NCBI GenBank assembly: GCA_026225945.1
Contig: JAMJFZ010000596.1
Location: 1,389,501-1,453,500, forward strand
Direction: 5' to 3'
DNA: 64,000 nucleotides
Source of the DNA: Cricetomys ansorgei
Taxonomy: Eukaryota; Chordata; Mammalia; Rodentia; Nesomyidae
Shown here: positions 31,815-41,486 of the stretch, in pieces
Layout of the letters: each line of letters opens with the position of its first letter
Numbering within the stretch: position 1 is the stretch's first letter
Program-made: the position numbers and the translations under genes
The notes under the pieces: generated by a model
The model's input: the letters and a program-made list of their open reading frames with translations, nothing else
Database searches by the model: none
What the model was told of the DNA's origin: nothing

Positions 31815-32504
31815 CTGAAGGGGAAAGTCCTGGAGCCTCTGCTAGAGGTCTGGGTGCAGGTGTCATTCATGGCTCCTGTCATCTCCAAGAGGGGGAACCG
31901 GTCGAGGAGAGAACCGGTCAGAGGCAGGATTCACTCTGAGTGCAAATCTCTCACAGTCAACAGCACCGGGTTTCCAGAGTCCTTCTGTGCTCTCTTTGAT
32001 CCACTGGTGATTCGGGGAACTCCATGCCATTTCCTGGACTGGAGGGGCCCTTGGAGGGCGAGCGCGAACCTGCAACTGCTCGCTGTGTATGATACACACG
32101 GACAGTCTGTTCACCTCGCAGTGGTTTCACGAGTCTGCACTGCACCGGCCCTACACACTAAGATGCAATGTCTGTGAGTAGAATTCTGCCTTCACTGTGC
32201 TTACTATTATTGTTATTGAGAGATGCAATAGATAGCTGGTAGACACCAAGGGATTACAGTGTCACAGAGCCAGAAAACCCGCGGAAGGCCTGAGAGAAAG
32301 GGGCTACTTTGGCAATGGAAATGCTCTCTTAAGAAGATAGCATGGGAACAGTGAGATAAGAAGGTAATGTGGGAACAGGGAGATGCCCTAGAGAAAAGCA
32401 GCCTGGGTAGGAGGGCCCACCAACGCAAGGCCTGGAGGCAGAGAAAACAGGACTCCCTAAGGGGAAATAAAGTCAGATGGCTTCACGGGAGTGTGTTCGT
32501 GTGT
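31815..32504. other. unique DNA
   Basis: About 690 bp, no recognised repeat; CpGs are mildly elevated at 31895-32060. No convincing exon. Confidence 0.4.
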
Positions 32505-32721
32505 GTCAGCGCACACGGGCATATGTGAGCACATGCATAGAGAGGTCAGAGGACAAGCCCAGGAGCCAAGCTCAGGGTCAACACCCACCTCCTTTGAGAC
32601 ACGGTCTCTCACTGGCCTGGAACTCATCAGGTACACTAAGCTGGCTGAGTGGCGAGCCCAGGGATCGGCTTGGATTACAAGCAATGCTGATACACCTGAT
32701 ACACACACACGCACACACATA
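32505..32721 (-). mobile_element. B4-type SINE, antisense, 3' part
   Basis: AGAGAGGTCAGAGGACAAGC, GACACGGTCTCTCACTGGCC and GAGCCCAGGGATCGGCTTGG. The element is split by the B1 at 32722-32876 and resumes at 32877. Confidence 0.85.
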
Positions 32722-32876
32722 TTTGGTTTCTTGAGACAGGGTTTCTCTGTTGTAACCCTGGCTGTCCTGGAGCTCACTCTGTAGACCAGGCTGGCCTGGA
32801 ACTCACAGGGATCCACCTGCCTCTGCCTCCCAAGTGCTGGGATTAAAAGTATGCGACACCACCGCCCAGCAACACC
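32722..32876 (-). mobile_element. B1 SINE nested in B4, antisense
   Basis: TTTCTTGAGACAGGGTTTCT through AAGTGCTGGGATTAAAAGTA to CACCACCGCCCAGC; well preserved and younger than the B4 it interrupts. Confidence 0.93.
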
Positions 32877-32972
32877 TGGAATTTTTTAAGCTTGGGATCT
32901 GGGGACTGAAGTCAGGCCCTACTGCTTGCAAAGCAAGCCTACTGTCAACTAAGCCATCTCTGTAGCCCCCCG
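32877..32972 (-). mobile_element. B4-type SINE, antisense, head part
   Basis: AAGCTTGGGATCTGGGGACT, GCTTGCAAAGCAAGCCTACT and CTAAGCCATCTCTGTAGCCC complete the B4 interrupted by the B1. Confidence 0.82.
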
Positions 32973-33178
32973 AATGCCATCTTTGAAAGGGGAGTTATGA
33001 ATATCAGAGGCAATTAGGTATACGCTCCCTAGACAGACCCAGCCACTGACAGTCTTCCAGAAAGTTTTAGTTTATGCCACATGCTACATCAGAGACACCA
33101 TTCAACATTGTAACGATGATGTCTAACTGACAATGTTCTTTGCAAGAATTTATGGCTTTTCTCGGACTAAGTAGATGA

Positions 33179-33313
33179 TGTATTAGTCCATGATTTGCTG
33201 CTGTGACAGAACACCACAGACTGGGTAACTTATAAACAATAGGAGTGCATTGTCTCACAACACTGGAAGCTGGCAAGTTGAAGATCAAGGACCGCATCTG
33301 CTGAGGACCTTTG
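33179..33313 (-). mobile_element. older MaLR (MLT1/MST-like) LTR end, antisense
   Basis: TGTATTAGTCCATGATTTGC, CACAGACTGGGTAACTTATA and CAACACTGGAAGCTGGCAAG follow the reverse complement of primate/rodent MaLR LTR ends. Truncated where the sense MT LTR begins. Confidence 0.65.
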
Positions 33314-33417
33314 TGAGAACTCGACACAACCTAGAATCACCCGGGAAGAGGTGATTATCTCGATGAGGAATTATCTAGATCAGGTTGGCCTGGGGAGGTT
33401 GCTGTCTTGATTACATT

Positions 33418-33748
33418 TGTTATAGAAGTTTATTTTTAGTTATGTATGAAATAATTGTTTTGTACACTGTTGGGTGGAGGGCTGCCTAAGCCTTGGCATT
33501 GTCTGCAGGAGTTGGTGGCTTTGTGTAAAAGATGTGTGATTGCTTATAATCCCCATGTGGTATCAATAGAACACCTGAGGAGCTTCGGTATCAATAAAAA
33601 CCCCTAAGAGGAGATGCTCGGGGTTCCACCGTCCAGTATGGCGCTTGCCATGATAGTGGTTCCCTCCGCTGAGGTCTGGCAGGGTTTGCACCTATGAATA
33701 TGTCTCCATGTCTTCCTTGCTGAGCAACACAGTAGGTGTTCAACTACA
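33418..33748 (+). mobile_element. solo LTR, same family, copy 4, nested in MT LTR
   Basis: Begins TGTTATAGAAGTTTAT, ends CAACTACA. Right flank is GCATTT; left flank reads ACATT(T), so the duplication is visible if one T of a short run was lost. Shares TATCAATAAAAACCCC with the family. Confidence 0.82.
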
Positions 33749-33768
33749 GCATTTATTGAGTGGGATGA

Positions 33769-34326
33769 CCCAGCCCACTGAGGGTGGTACCATACCTTAC
33801 CCAGCCCACTGTGGATGGGATCATTCCTTACCCAGCCCACTGTGGGTGTCACCATTCCTTACTCAGCCCACTGTGGGTGTCACCATTCCTTACCCAGCCC
33901 ACTGTGGGTGGCACCATTCCTTACCCAGCCCACTGTGGGTGTCACCATTCCTTACCCAGCCCACTGTGGGTGTCACCATTCCTTACCCAGCCCACTATGA
34001 GTGGCACCATTCCTTACCCAGCCCACTGTGGGTGGCACCATTCCTTACCCAGCCCACTGTGGGTGGCACCATTCCTTACCCAGCCCACTGTGGGTGTCAC
34101 CATTCCTTACCCAGCCCACTATGAGTGGCACCATTCCTTACCCAGTCCACTATGAGTGGCACCATTCCTTACCCAGCCCACTGTGGGTGGCACCATTCCT
34201 TACCCAGCCCACTGTGGGTGGCACCATTCCTTACCCAGCCCACTGTGGGTGTCACCATTCCTTACCCAGCCCACTATGAGTGGCACCATTCCTTACCCAG
34301 TCCACTATGAGTGGCACCAATCCCTC
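33769..34326 (+). repeat. 31-bp minisatellite, 18 units
   Basis: Units start every 31 bp from 33769. Variants differ at the GTGGGTGTC / GTGGGTGGC / ATGAGTGGC positions. Units 9-13 (34017-34171) and 14-18 (34172-34326) repeat the same five-variant order, a 155-bp higher-order duplication. The unit is the LTR core CCCAGCCCACTGTGGGTGGC plus its following bases. Since 31 is not a multiple of 3, the same peptide-like text appears in all three frames. Confidence 0.95.
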
Positions 34327-34535
34327 ATTTTGGACCCTGGAGTAGAGAAGGCTGCTGGATGCTAAGCACGTGTGCACGCCCCTACTTACTCTTGACGGTG
34401 GGTAGGCCATGACTAACTGAAGCTCCCGCCATGATAGCTTGTACCCTGCAATTGTGAGTGAAATTAAACCCCCTCTCACTCGAAGTGTTTTCTGTTTGGA
34501 TATTCCATCACAGCAACAGAAATGACACTAGGGAA

Positions 34536-35892
34536 GTTTTCCCCCACAGACATAGGAAGAGCAAGAGAGCAGGAGACAGTTGAACTGACTTCTCTAGCAA
34601 GCCTTCTCTCATAACATCAGCATTCATACGTCCACGTGGGCAGAGCCCGGGAGAACTAACAATCTCTCAGAGACCCCACCTGTCAACACGGTTGCTTCTG
34701 AGAGTGTTTCCAACTGGTGGGCGAGTGAGGAGGAGGCGTTCAACCCACAGCGACCGACACATGCGCAATGGTTCCTGTTGATGCAGCTTTCTTCAGGGAC
34801 TTGTTCTGCAAGAACCTGTGTGGATCTGTGATCAAAACTCTTTCTAGGCACCCTACCTGTTGCATGAACTACTCCAGACTCGGAGAATGCTATCAGGTGA
34901 CCCACGCCCAGGTAACATAGGGCCAATGTGTCACAGAAATTACCTCCTGTCATCACGAAGATTCGAGTCAGTTCCTCGGGACAGGTCATTTCTGCAGCTC
35001 ATGCATAAACCGAGCGTCTGCGACAGTGCCTGCCACCACCCACACCTGGGACGGCTGCCGTGGGCCCTCGCAGCCTCCAGTGTCGAGCTACACGGCTAAC
35101 GGCGTTCGTCAGTCGTTCCGAAGCTACGTTTCAGAAAAGCTATCTCAGCGCAATGCGGGCTGCCTGGGCAGCTGGTTTGGTGACATTCCATTCGGTTGGC
35201 ACAAGTCCACATCTGAGAGACGGCCTCTAACGTTCCTCTCCCGCGGAAGTGCTGGCGGTAAGGACGGCGTGGCCCCAGGGGTTCACGGTGTCTCCTGTGT
35301 GCACACTGGCCTCACGCCACCTGCCTAAGGAAGGGTCTCCTCGGTTTGTATCACACCAGTTCTGCAGTCTGGGAAGAATGAGATCTGAAATCAACAGTCC
35401 CACACATGCTGCAAACCGTGGTGTGCCTTTGGAGCCCAGCCTGCTACGGGTTATGAAACATCTTATCTTCCGTGTTGCAAATGGCAGCTGCTTTGACCAA
35501 GAAACTCCAGAAGATAAATTGACCCACCGTGCTCTAAAATTCACAGCCTAAGCAGCGATTTCTCAGGCCTCTTTTGTAGAAGGGGCACAAATTATTAATA
35601 TCCAACTTATGTGGCAGGTTGCTCACAAGCTGCAGATTCCAGTGTGGAATTCCAATGTTGGCGCACAGAACAGCGAGGCCTGGGAGAGCCTACCTCCAGG
35701 AATCTCGCAGGTGCTTGTCTAATTTAGGACGGGGTCTGTGAGAAACACTAAGCGGCGGGGTGAACAAAGTAAGTACTCTAATTACACTGACAGTTGACAT
35801 CCCAGTGGCATCAGCAAGACCTGCCTGCCCGCTGCTCTTCCATTCTGCTTGTCCTACACGTCCCCGAACAGTCATGGTCCCCCATCTATGGC
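34536..35892. other. unique DNA, partly CpG-rich, no gene seen
   Basis: About 1.35 kb without recognised repeats. CpGs are raised at 35040-35280. From 35440 to 35840 it becomes AT-rich with ATTATTAATATCC and CTCTAATTACACTGACAG, resembling a conserved non-coding element. A donor-like GTAAGT at 35768 and another GGTAAGG at 35257 have no matching exon structure. Confidence 0.4.
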
Positions 35893-36358
35893 CCTGTGGC
35901 TGTTAGCTTTAATTGCCATCTTGGCACATAAAGGGTCACCTGGGTAGACAGTCTCAGTGAGAGATTGTCTACCATCAGTTGGCCCCTGAGCATGTCATGG
36001 GAGACACGACACCCACTGTGGGTGGCACCATTCCCTAGGCATGGGGAACATGTCCTGATGGATGATTGACAGAGGAGGTCCACGCCCACTGTAGTTGGTG
36101 CCATTCCCTGGGCAATGGGTCCTGAACTGTGTAAGAGCAGAGAAACTGAGCTAAACACAAGGAGCAAGTGCGCATGCATGGATTCGTTTCCTGCTCCAGA
36201 CTGCGGATGTAATAAGCTCTTTAAAGTCCCTGCCTTGACTTCCTCATCATGATGGACTGTAACCTGGAATTATAAGCTGAAATAAGACCCCATTGCCCCT
36301 AAATTACTTTTTATTTCCAGGATATTTTATCACAGCAACAGATATGAAACCAGCACAA
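35893..36358 (+). mobile_element. MT-type MaLR LTR, sense
   Basis: TTAGCTTTAATTGCCATCTT, GAGATTGTCTACCATCAGTT, CCCACTGTGGGTGGCACC near 36011, a second diverged GCCCACTGTAGTTGGTGCC near 36084, GATGGACTGTAACCTGGAAT and ATATTTTATCACAGCAACAG. The core motif occurs twice here, as in an early stage of the expansion seen at 33769. Confidence 0.85.
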
Positions 36359-36514
36359 GCCCCAGGACTGATGGTCCCAGAAGAGGAAGCCTTTATGCGA
36401 TGGGCCTCCTCAGGTCCTGTGACAATCAGTACCTTCTTCCAGGGAGAGTCCATAATTTTGGTTTGTCTTCCACAGAAGCAATTCCCCAAGACCTGGACTG
36501 TCTGGTGTTCTGAC
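36359..36514. other. unique DNA
   Basis: Short spacer, nothing recognised. Confidence 0.4.
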
Positions 36515-36895
36515 AGAACGAGTCATTGAGGGGGAGCAGGACCAGCCTGTCCCCCTTGGGGCTGAGCGGGATGGTGAGTATCGGCAGTCCGACCCCTCCC
36601 CACCAGGAGAAGAGACACACATGAGCTGGGAGAACTGCCAAAGCAGGAACTCGTTTTACCGAACAAGTCAGCCCCTTAAATAGGCCGAGGGGGAGGGGCG
36701 GTACTCGGGATGGGGTGAGCGGGATGGGGTGAGCTCATGTAGGAGGGAGGAGTGAAGTGGTGTGAGAGCAGAGGGTCAGGGGAGTTCAGTGATGAACAGA
36801 GGTGTGGAAGTGTCAGCCACACAAACCCTCTCCTCCCCAAGTTACTTTTCAGTCATGGTGTTACATCACAGCAGTGGTAACCCTAATTAAGATAG
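36515..36895 (+). mobile_element. MaLR-type LTR 3' part with unassigned interior
   Basis: The end is clear: GATGAACAGAGGTGTGGAAG, ACAAACCCTCTCCTCCCC, AGTCATGGTGTTACATCACA, CCCTAATTAAGATAG. The upstream part (36530-36720) contains CAGCCCCTTAAATAGG and a 14-bp duplication GGGATGGGGTGAGC that I cannot place. Confidence 0.6.
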
Positions 36896-37085
36896 AAATG
36901 TTGCTTTTTCTTTAGACATCTGTGTATCTGGCCTAATCGTCGGAAGGAGCCATCCACTACGAAGGCTAGTCTGCCTCCGTTAGTTAAACCTCTCTGGAAA
37001 CATCCTCGTAGCCACGCCCAGAGGTGTGTCTCCCAGGGGATTCCAAAGTCATCAAGTTGACAGTGAAGACTAAGGGCCACAGGAA
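36896..37085 (-). mobile_element. MaLR LTR fragment, antisense
   Basis: CCTCTCTGGAAACATCCTCG, CCCAGAGGTGTGTCTCCC and CAAGTTGACAGTGAAGACTA match the antisense starts seen at 2681 and 48205. Confidence 0.6.
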
Positions 37086-37309
37086 CGGGGTGAATGACAT
37101 CTGGGCTGGAAAGCTTATCAACATTCTTGGCAACCAGACTTCAGTCTTAATAAGGGACCTGCACGAGAAGGGACAAGTCCGGAGAGGGTGGCCTTCAAAG
37201 CTGTGTCTTATTTAAGGCCATAGAAAACTGCTGTGACTGGGGTACACCCCAGTAAGAGGATGAGCAGGGCACCTGTCTATCTCACCAATATCACAGCAAA
37301 TGTGTCGCC
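37086..37309. other. unique DNA
   Basis: Nothing recognised. Confidence 0.4.
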
Positions 37310-37650
37310 GTGACTGTCTGCAGACTCCCCGCTACCTTCATGTATGTTCATGAATGTGCATCTGGGTGGGTGTCACCATGGCTGTGTGCAAACTCCCTGC
37401 TACCCTCATGTATGTTCATGTATGTGCATCTGGGTGGGTGTCACCGTGACTGTGTGCAAACTCCCCACTACCTTCATGTATGTTCATGCATGTGCACCTG
37501 TGTGGGTGTCACTGTGGCTGTCTGCAGACTCCCGCTATTGCAGACTCCCTGCTACCTTCATGCATGTTCATGCATGTGTACCTATGTGGGTGTCACCATG
37601 GCTGTCTGCAGACTCCCGCTACCTCCACATATGTTCATGCATGTGCTCTC
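37310..37650 (+). repeat. 68-bp minisatellite, about five units
   Basis: Equivalent positions fall at 37311, 37379, 37447, 37515 and 37599. The fourth unit is longer by 16 bp through an internal duplication of GCAGACTCCC. Each unit contains TGTATGTTCATG-like and GGGTGTCACC motifs. Confidence 0.92.
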
Positions 37651-37920
37651 TATTGTTGTGACAGTGTAGTCAGTCCAGAGAGAAGCCAGGGCAGGGGCTC
37701 AAGGCAGGAACCCAGAGGCAGGAGCAGAAGCAGAGGCCACAGAGGCGTGCTGCTTACCGTCTGGCTCTCCATGGCTTGCTCAGTTCATTCTCTCAAACAC
37801 CCCACGCCCACTGCCCACGACAGCACTGTCCACAGCAGCTGGGCCCTTCACATCAAACTAGCAATCACGCAACTCACAGACCAAACTAGTGGAGACGACC
37901 CCTCACCTGAGGTGACAGAG
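37650..37920 (-). mobile_element. MaLR-type LTR, antisense, partial
   Basis: AAGCCAGGGCAGGGGCTCAA, GAGGCGTGCTGCTTACCG, CATGGCTTGCTCAGTTC and AGCTGGGCCCTTCACATC follow the same antisense LTR type as 57890. The minisatellite abuts its left end. Confidence 0.7.
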
Positions 37921-38234
37921 ACCACGCAGCACGGCCAGGTTCGCGGGATGCCGACACTGCCCGTCATGGTTAAATGTGCCGCGCCCTGGTCTTTACTGTC
38001 CTAGTCCCACTCTACAAACGGGACTTCACTTTTTAATTACGTGTGTACGTGTGCGTTTGCGTGAAGGAGTGTGCGCGTGTGTGCGGCGGCCGAGGAGAAC
38101 TCGGATCCTCCACGGGGCAGTCTTTCCAGGCCGTGGGGTTCCCTTTGGTGGGTCTCTCTTGCGGTATTGGATGTCAGAGGTGTTTGTCTAAATCGCACGC
38201 TCCACCCTCTCCCCAGAGCGCTCAGACTCACTCA
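37921..38234. other. unique DNA with GT-rich spot
   Basis: A short GTGTGCGTTTGCGTG-like stretch lies at 38041-38085; a reversed B2 end may follow, but it is too weak to call. Confidence 0.4.
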
Positions 38235-38554
38235 CATGCCCCTGATGATCCTGTGTTTGTTCTAGAGTTTTACAGTTTCAGGTTCTACAATTGAGACCAG
38301 CGATCTATTTTGGGTTCCCTCGTTTACGGTGCGAGGTACGGGTCGTGCGCTCTATTGGTTTGCTTATGAACGTCCAGTGGGTCCAGCACCCTTTGCTGAG
38401 GAGACTGCCACGTTTGCTGGCAGTCACATGTTTGGATCCACTTCTGGTTCCCCTTCTGTCCCACTGATCTTCCTGCTTACATATCCACAGACGCGCTGTG
38501 GCTTCGTAATCACTACTTGTGCTGGTAAGCTTCGACTGTCCTCTCGATGCACCC
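38235..38554 (-). mobile_element. L1 ORF2 fragment, antisense, left part
   Basis: Reads as the reverse complement of L1 ORF2: GTTTTACAGTTTCAGGTTCT, GATCTATTTTGGGTT, GGTCCAGCACCCTTTGCTGA and CCACTGATCTTCCTGC. Interrupted by the LTR at 38555. Confidence 0.8.
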
Positions 38555-38852
38555 TAAGGTTATCTGAGAAGGGAGTCTCGGCTGAGGGGTTGCTGGATCA
38601 GACCGGCCTGTGGACCTGTCTGCGGATCACTGACCTGATTGAGGTAGGAGGGCCCAGCCCACTCCCAGGGCACCAGTCTGGAGGCAGTGGTCCTGGGCTC
38701 TGCAGGGAGCCCTCTGTGAGGGAGGCAGGAAGCCGTGTTCCTCCAAGGCCACGGTAACCCTCGGTGATGAGCGGTGACCTGTAAGCTGAAAGGAACCATT
38801 TCCTCCCTTGAGTTTCTTCCGGTCAGTGTTTTATTGTCGAAACAGACAAAGC
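38555..38852 (+). mobile_element. MaLR-type LTR nested in L1
   Basis: GGTTATCTGAGAAGGGAGTC, CTGATTGAGGTAGGAGGGCC, CAGCCCACTCCCAGGGCACC and CCATTTCCTCCCTTGAGTTT followed by a degraded end. L1 sequence continues on both sides. Confidence 0.7.
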
Positions 38853-39250
38853 TAGACCAGCACTCGAATTTGGTGGGGAAGTTGATGGATCTTGCTCTTT
38901 TGAGAAATGATTTTGGCCCTCTAGTCTCTTTACATTTAAAAATGTATTTTGAGATTGTTTTGTCGGCTGGGACTACAATGGATGCATACATCAATTTGGA
39001 GAGGATTATTGTATAAACTGAATCCAGTCTTCTCAGCTCACGAACGCCGTGTGTCTATTTATTCAGGAGTCTTTATCCCACTAGTGTTTTGTAGTCTGTG
39101 GCATAGCTATTCTGGATACATCTTGTATAATTGGAAGCTGAAGTATTTTATATTTTGGTATTTAAAATGCTGTTTTTTATTTCAGTCATCTATTCATATT
39201 GAAGATACTCTGAGCAATCCATCTTTCATACTTTGCAAATATTGTTGGTT
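38853..39250 (-). mobile_element. L1 ORF2 fragment, antisense, right part
   Basis: AATTTGGTGGGGAAGTTGAT, CTCTTTTGAGAAATGATTTT and AAGTATTTTATATTTTGG follow the reversed L1 ORF2 order after the left part. Many frameshifts and stops. Confidence 0.78.
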
Positions 39251-39254
39251 GAAA

Positions 39255-39405
39255 TGTTCTTCTTAAAGAAGTATTTAATCTTATGTGTATGCTCGTGTGT
39301 AGTGCCTGAAGCCTGGATTTACTGGTGGTTGTGCTGCCAGATGTGGGTGCTGGCAACTGAATTCAGGTCTTCCACAGGAGCAGCAAGCTCTGTGAGCTAT
39401 TTCTA
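39255..39405 (-). mobile_element. B2-type SINE, antisense
   Basis: CAGATGTGGGTGCTGGCAAC, TGAATTCAGGTCTTCCACAG and GAGCAGCAAGCTCTGTGAGC. Confidence 0.85.
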
Positions 39406-40401
39406 TAGACCCTATGTTGAAATTGGATGCATTTATGCCACCAAACAGCTCAGCTCAACCAGACAAAACATATCCAGAGCATTTATTTCAGCAGGCAGTT
39501 GGGTGAAATCCTCCACCATATAGCCCAGCTCGTAAGATAGTGAGTATCTCCTGGGACTTTCCCAATATTGTATGAAAATTGAAAACAGAATGAAGGTCTG
39601 AGTAAGCTTCACACAAGAATAAAGTCAGAAGTTCCATGTCCAAAGTGGCCGGTCATTTTGTACAGCAAATAGTCCCCAGCAACCATCAAGACAAATATCG
39701 GGCAGCCTGTCTGCGTGCAGAAAGCAGAGAAATTCTGTATGTGGGCCTGCGTCTTGTGTTTCTGGACCCATTCAGAGGAGTGTCGCTGTTGTGCTGTTGT
39801 CGTTAAAAAGGGGATTACTCTGTGTTTGGCCCTACTAGCTTTGCACTTCCGTGGTTACGTTGACTTCTAAATTCTCAAGTGCCCCCTCCTCCCTCCCTCC
39901 CTCCTTTTACCCCTCTCTCTTTCAGTGTATCTGTCTTTCCCCCTCTCTTTCTCTCCCTCTCCCTCCTCTGTATACACATGTAATGTATAGATGCAATGTC
40001 ATTTATTTCTAACACCGTTTTTGAACCTGATCCAATCTTTATCTGTTTTCCAGAAAGGCCTGTTAGGCAGGACTCCCGTGCGGAGCCCTGAATGCCTGGT
40101 CCACTTCCGCCACACCGCCAAAGCTAGCTATATTGCCTGGTAACTGACCTCAGGCTGTGGCCTCTTCATTTGCTAAAGCCTATGCCCAGGGTGCCTCAGA
40201 AGTGACGGGAGGGACGTCCTGGAGGGCTGCTCTGTCCTGCTTCATCCGCAGCAGAGCTCTCTGGTGACAGCTACCCTCAGAGGCCCTGGCTAGGCAGGCT
40301 CTAATTGGTGGACTCACGTGACAGCCGCTTTCTGCTGAGATTTTTAGTGCATTTAGCATGGGTCAGACTCACAGAAAAAGAGCCTGAAGCGTGTTTGGTG
40401 A

Positions 40402-40405
<4 letters not shown>
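39406..40405. other. unique DNA with a CT-rich spot
   Basis: A CT-rich run lies at 39886-39970. The rest is unique; 40040-40400 reads evenly with several CpGs, but no exon is evident. Confidence 0.4.

Positions 40406-40444
<39 letters not shown>
40406..40444 (+). repeat. poly(G) tract of 39 bases
   Basis: Thirty-nine consecutive Gs, an exceptionally long pure run. It can form several G-quadruplexes; such runs are also prone to assembly length errors. Confidence 0.97.
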
Positions 40445-40445
<1 letters not shown>

Positions 40446-40573
40446 GTGTGGACGATGAGGACGCTCAACGATCAGATCCGCTTTAACAAGAGGGAGGAGT
40501 ATGTCGCCCTGAAGATCCGGAAAGCAGAAAGAGAGGACGGTGTCAGGCAGAGCTCTCTTGGCCTGCGGTGAGG
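40445..40573 (+). other. coding-like segment, unassigned
   Basis: From an ATG at 40456 the frame reads LNDQIRFNKREEYVALKIRK-like charged text with CpG-containing codons and reaches CTGCGGTGAGG, where GCG/GTGAGG resembles a splice donor; without splicing the TGA of that motif stops the frame. No homologue recognised and no matching acceptor seen. It could be a small exon or chance. Confidence 0.2.
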
Positions 40574-40954
40574 ACAGGTGCAGAATGCTTCCAGCCCGGG
40601 GCCAGCGGCACCCGCTATATTTGGGGTCAGTCGCCTCCAGGCAATGCCTCTGCGGGGTTCTCAAGGGAATCCCTGGGCATTTCCACCTACCTCCTCTCCT
40701 CCGAACAGTAGCCAGTGGCTCTGATAACATCTGTGTCTGTGTTTGGATTGAGGCTACCTCTTGACCTACCCACCCGCGCTTCTTGGAGAATCCACAATTG
40801 GTATCTCAGGAATGGGAATGGAATTTTTCTAACGTGACAGATTTTATTTTTAGTTCAATATTTTTTTAAACTAAAAAAAAAAAAAAAAAACACCTTGACT
40901 ATTTGGAAGCAGCGGCTTCAGTGCTGACGGGAGATGTCCGAGAAAAGGGACAAG
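40574..40954. other. unique DNA
   Basis: Ends in an A run at 40873-40890; nothing recognised. Confidence 0.4.
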
Positions 40955-41115
40955 GGCTGCTAAGAGGGTTCAGTGCTTAACGGAGTTGCTGCCCAGTCTG
41001 ACAACCTGAGTTCAATCCCCAGGACCCACAGGGTGGAAGGAGAGAACGGACTTCTGTAAGCTGCCTGCTGACTTCCACGTGTGTGCTCACACCCCTTCCC
41101 CCAAAATAAATAAAG
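40955..41115 (+). mobile_element. B3/B2-type SINE
   Basis: GGGCTGCTAAGAGGGTTCAG, CTGAGTTCAATCCCCAGGAC, GGTGGAAGGAGAGAACGGAC, CTGACTTCCACGTGTGTGC and an AAATAAATAAAG tail. Confidence 0.85.
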
Positions 41116-41156
41116 TACTAGATTGTTTTGAAAGAAAAAGAGGAAACACATCATTT

Positions 41157-41480
41157 TGCAGTTGTAGGCTGCTGTGGCAGCTGCATGATCAGGAAGACGC
41201 GGAGGCATATTCATAGGTGGCATCCATTGCCAGACCTCAGCAGAGGAACCACGTCATGGCCAGAGCCATCCTCAACAGTGGAACCCCGAGCATCTGAGCT
41301 CAGGTGGTTTTATTGATCCAGAACTCCTCAGGTGTTCTACTGATAGCACGTGCAGATCATGAGCAATCAAATGTCCCCCACATAGATCCAACACCCACAG
41401 ACAGTACAAAACACCAGACCCTCACCCAACAATACACGAAACAATTATTTTATACATAACTAAAAATAAACTGCACAACC
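41157..41480 (-). mobile_element. solo LTR, same family, copy 5, antisense
   Basis: Reverse of the family: TGCAGTTGTAGGCTGC, TTTTATTGATCCAGAACTCC, CAGGTGTTCTACTGATAGCA and CTAAAAATAAACTGCACAAC. Flanks TCATTT (41151-41156) and TAATTT (41481-41486) differ by one base. Confidence 0.82.
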
Positions 41481-41486
41481 TAATTT

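Larger units (their letters stand above)
33314..34535 (+). mobile_element. MT-type MaLR LTR carrying an LTR insertion and a minisatellite
   Basis: Left part 33314-33417: CGACACAACCTAGAATCACC, AATTATCTAGATCAGGTTGG, GTCTTGATTACATT. It is interrupted by a solo LTR (33418-33748), resumes with ATTGAGTGGGATGACCCAGC, continues as an 18-unit 31-bp array (33769-34326), and finishes with CTCCCGCCATGATAGC, GTGAGTGAAATTAAACC and TATTCCATCACAGCAACAGA. Without insertions the LTR would be about 380 bp. Confidence 0.85.

Noticed and set aside
33769..34326. CRISPR-like array of regular repeats
   Set aside because: Directly tandem without spacers, in rodent DNA; it is a minisatellite.
33708..34365. Three overlapping periodic frames with the same peptide text
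   Set aside because: A 31-bp repeat rotates through all frames; this is LTR-derived non-coding DNA.
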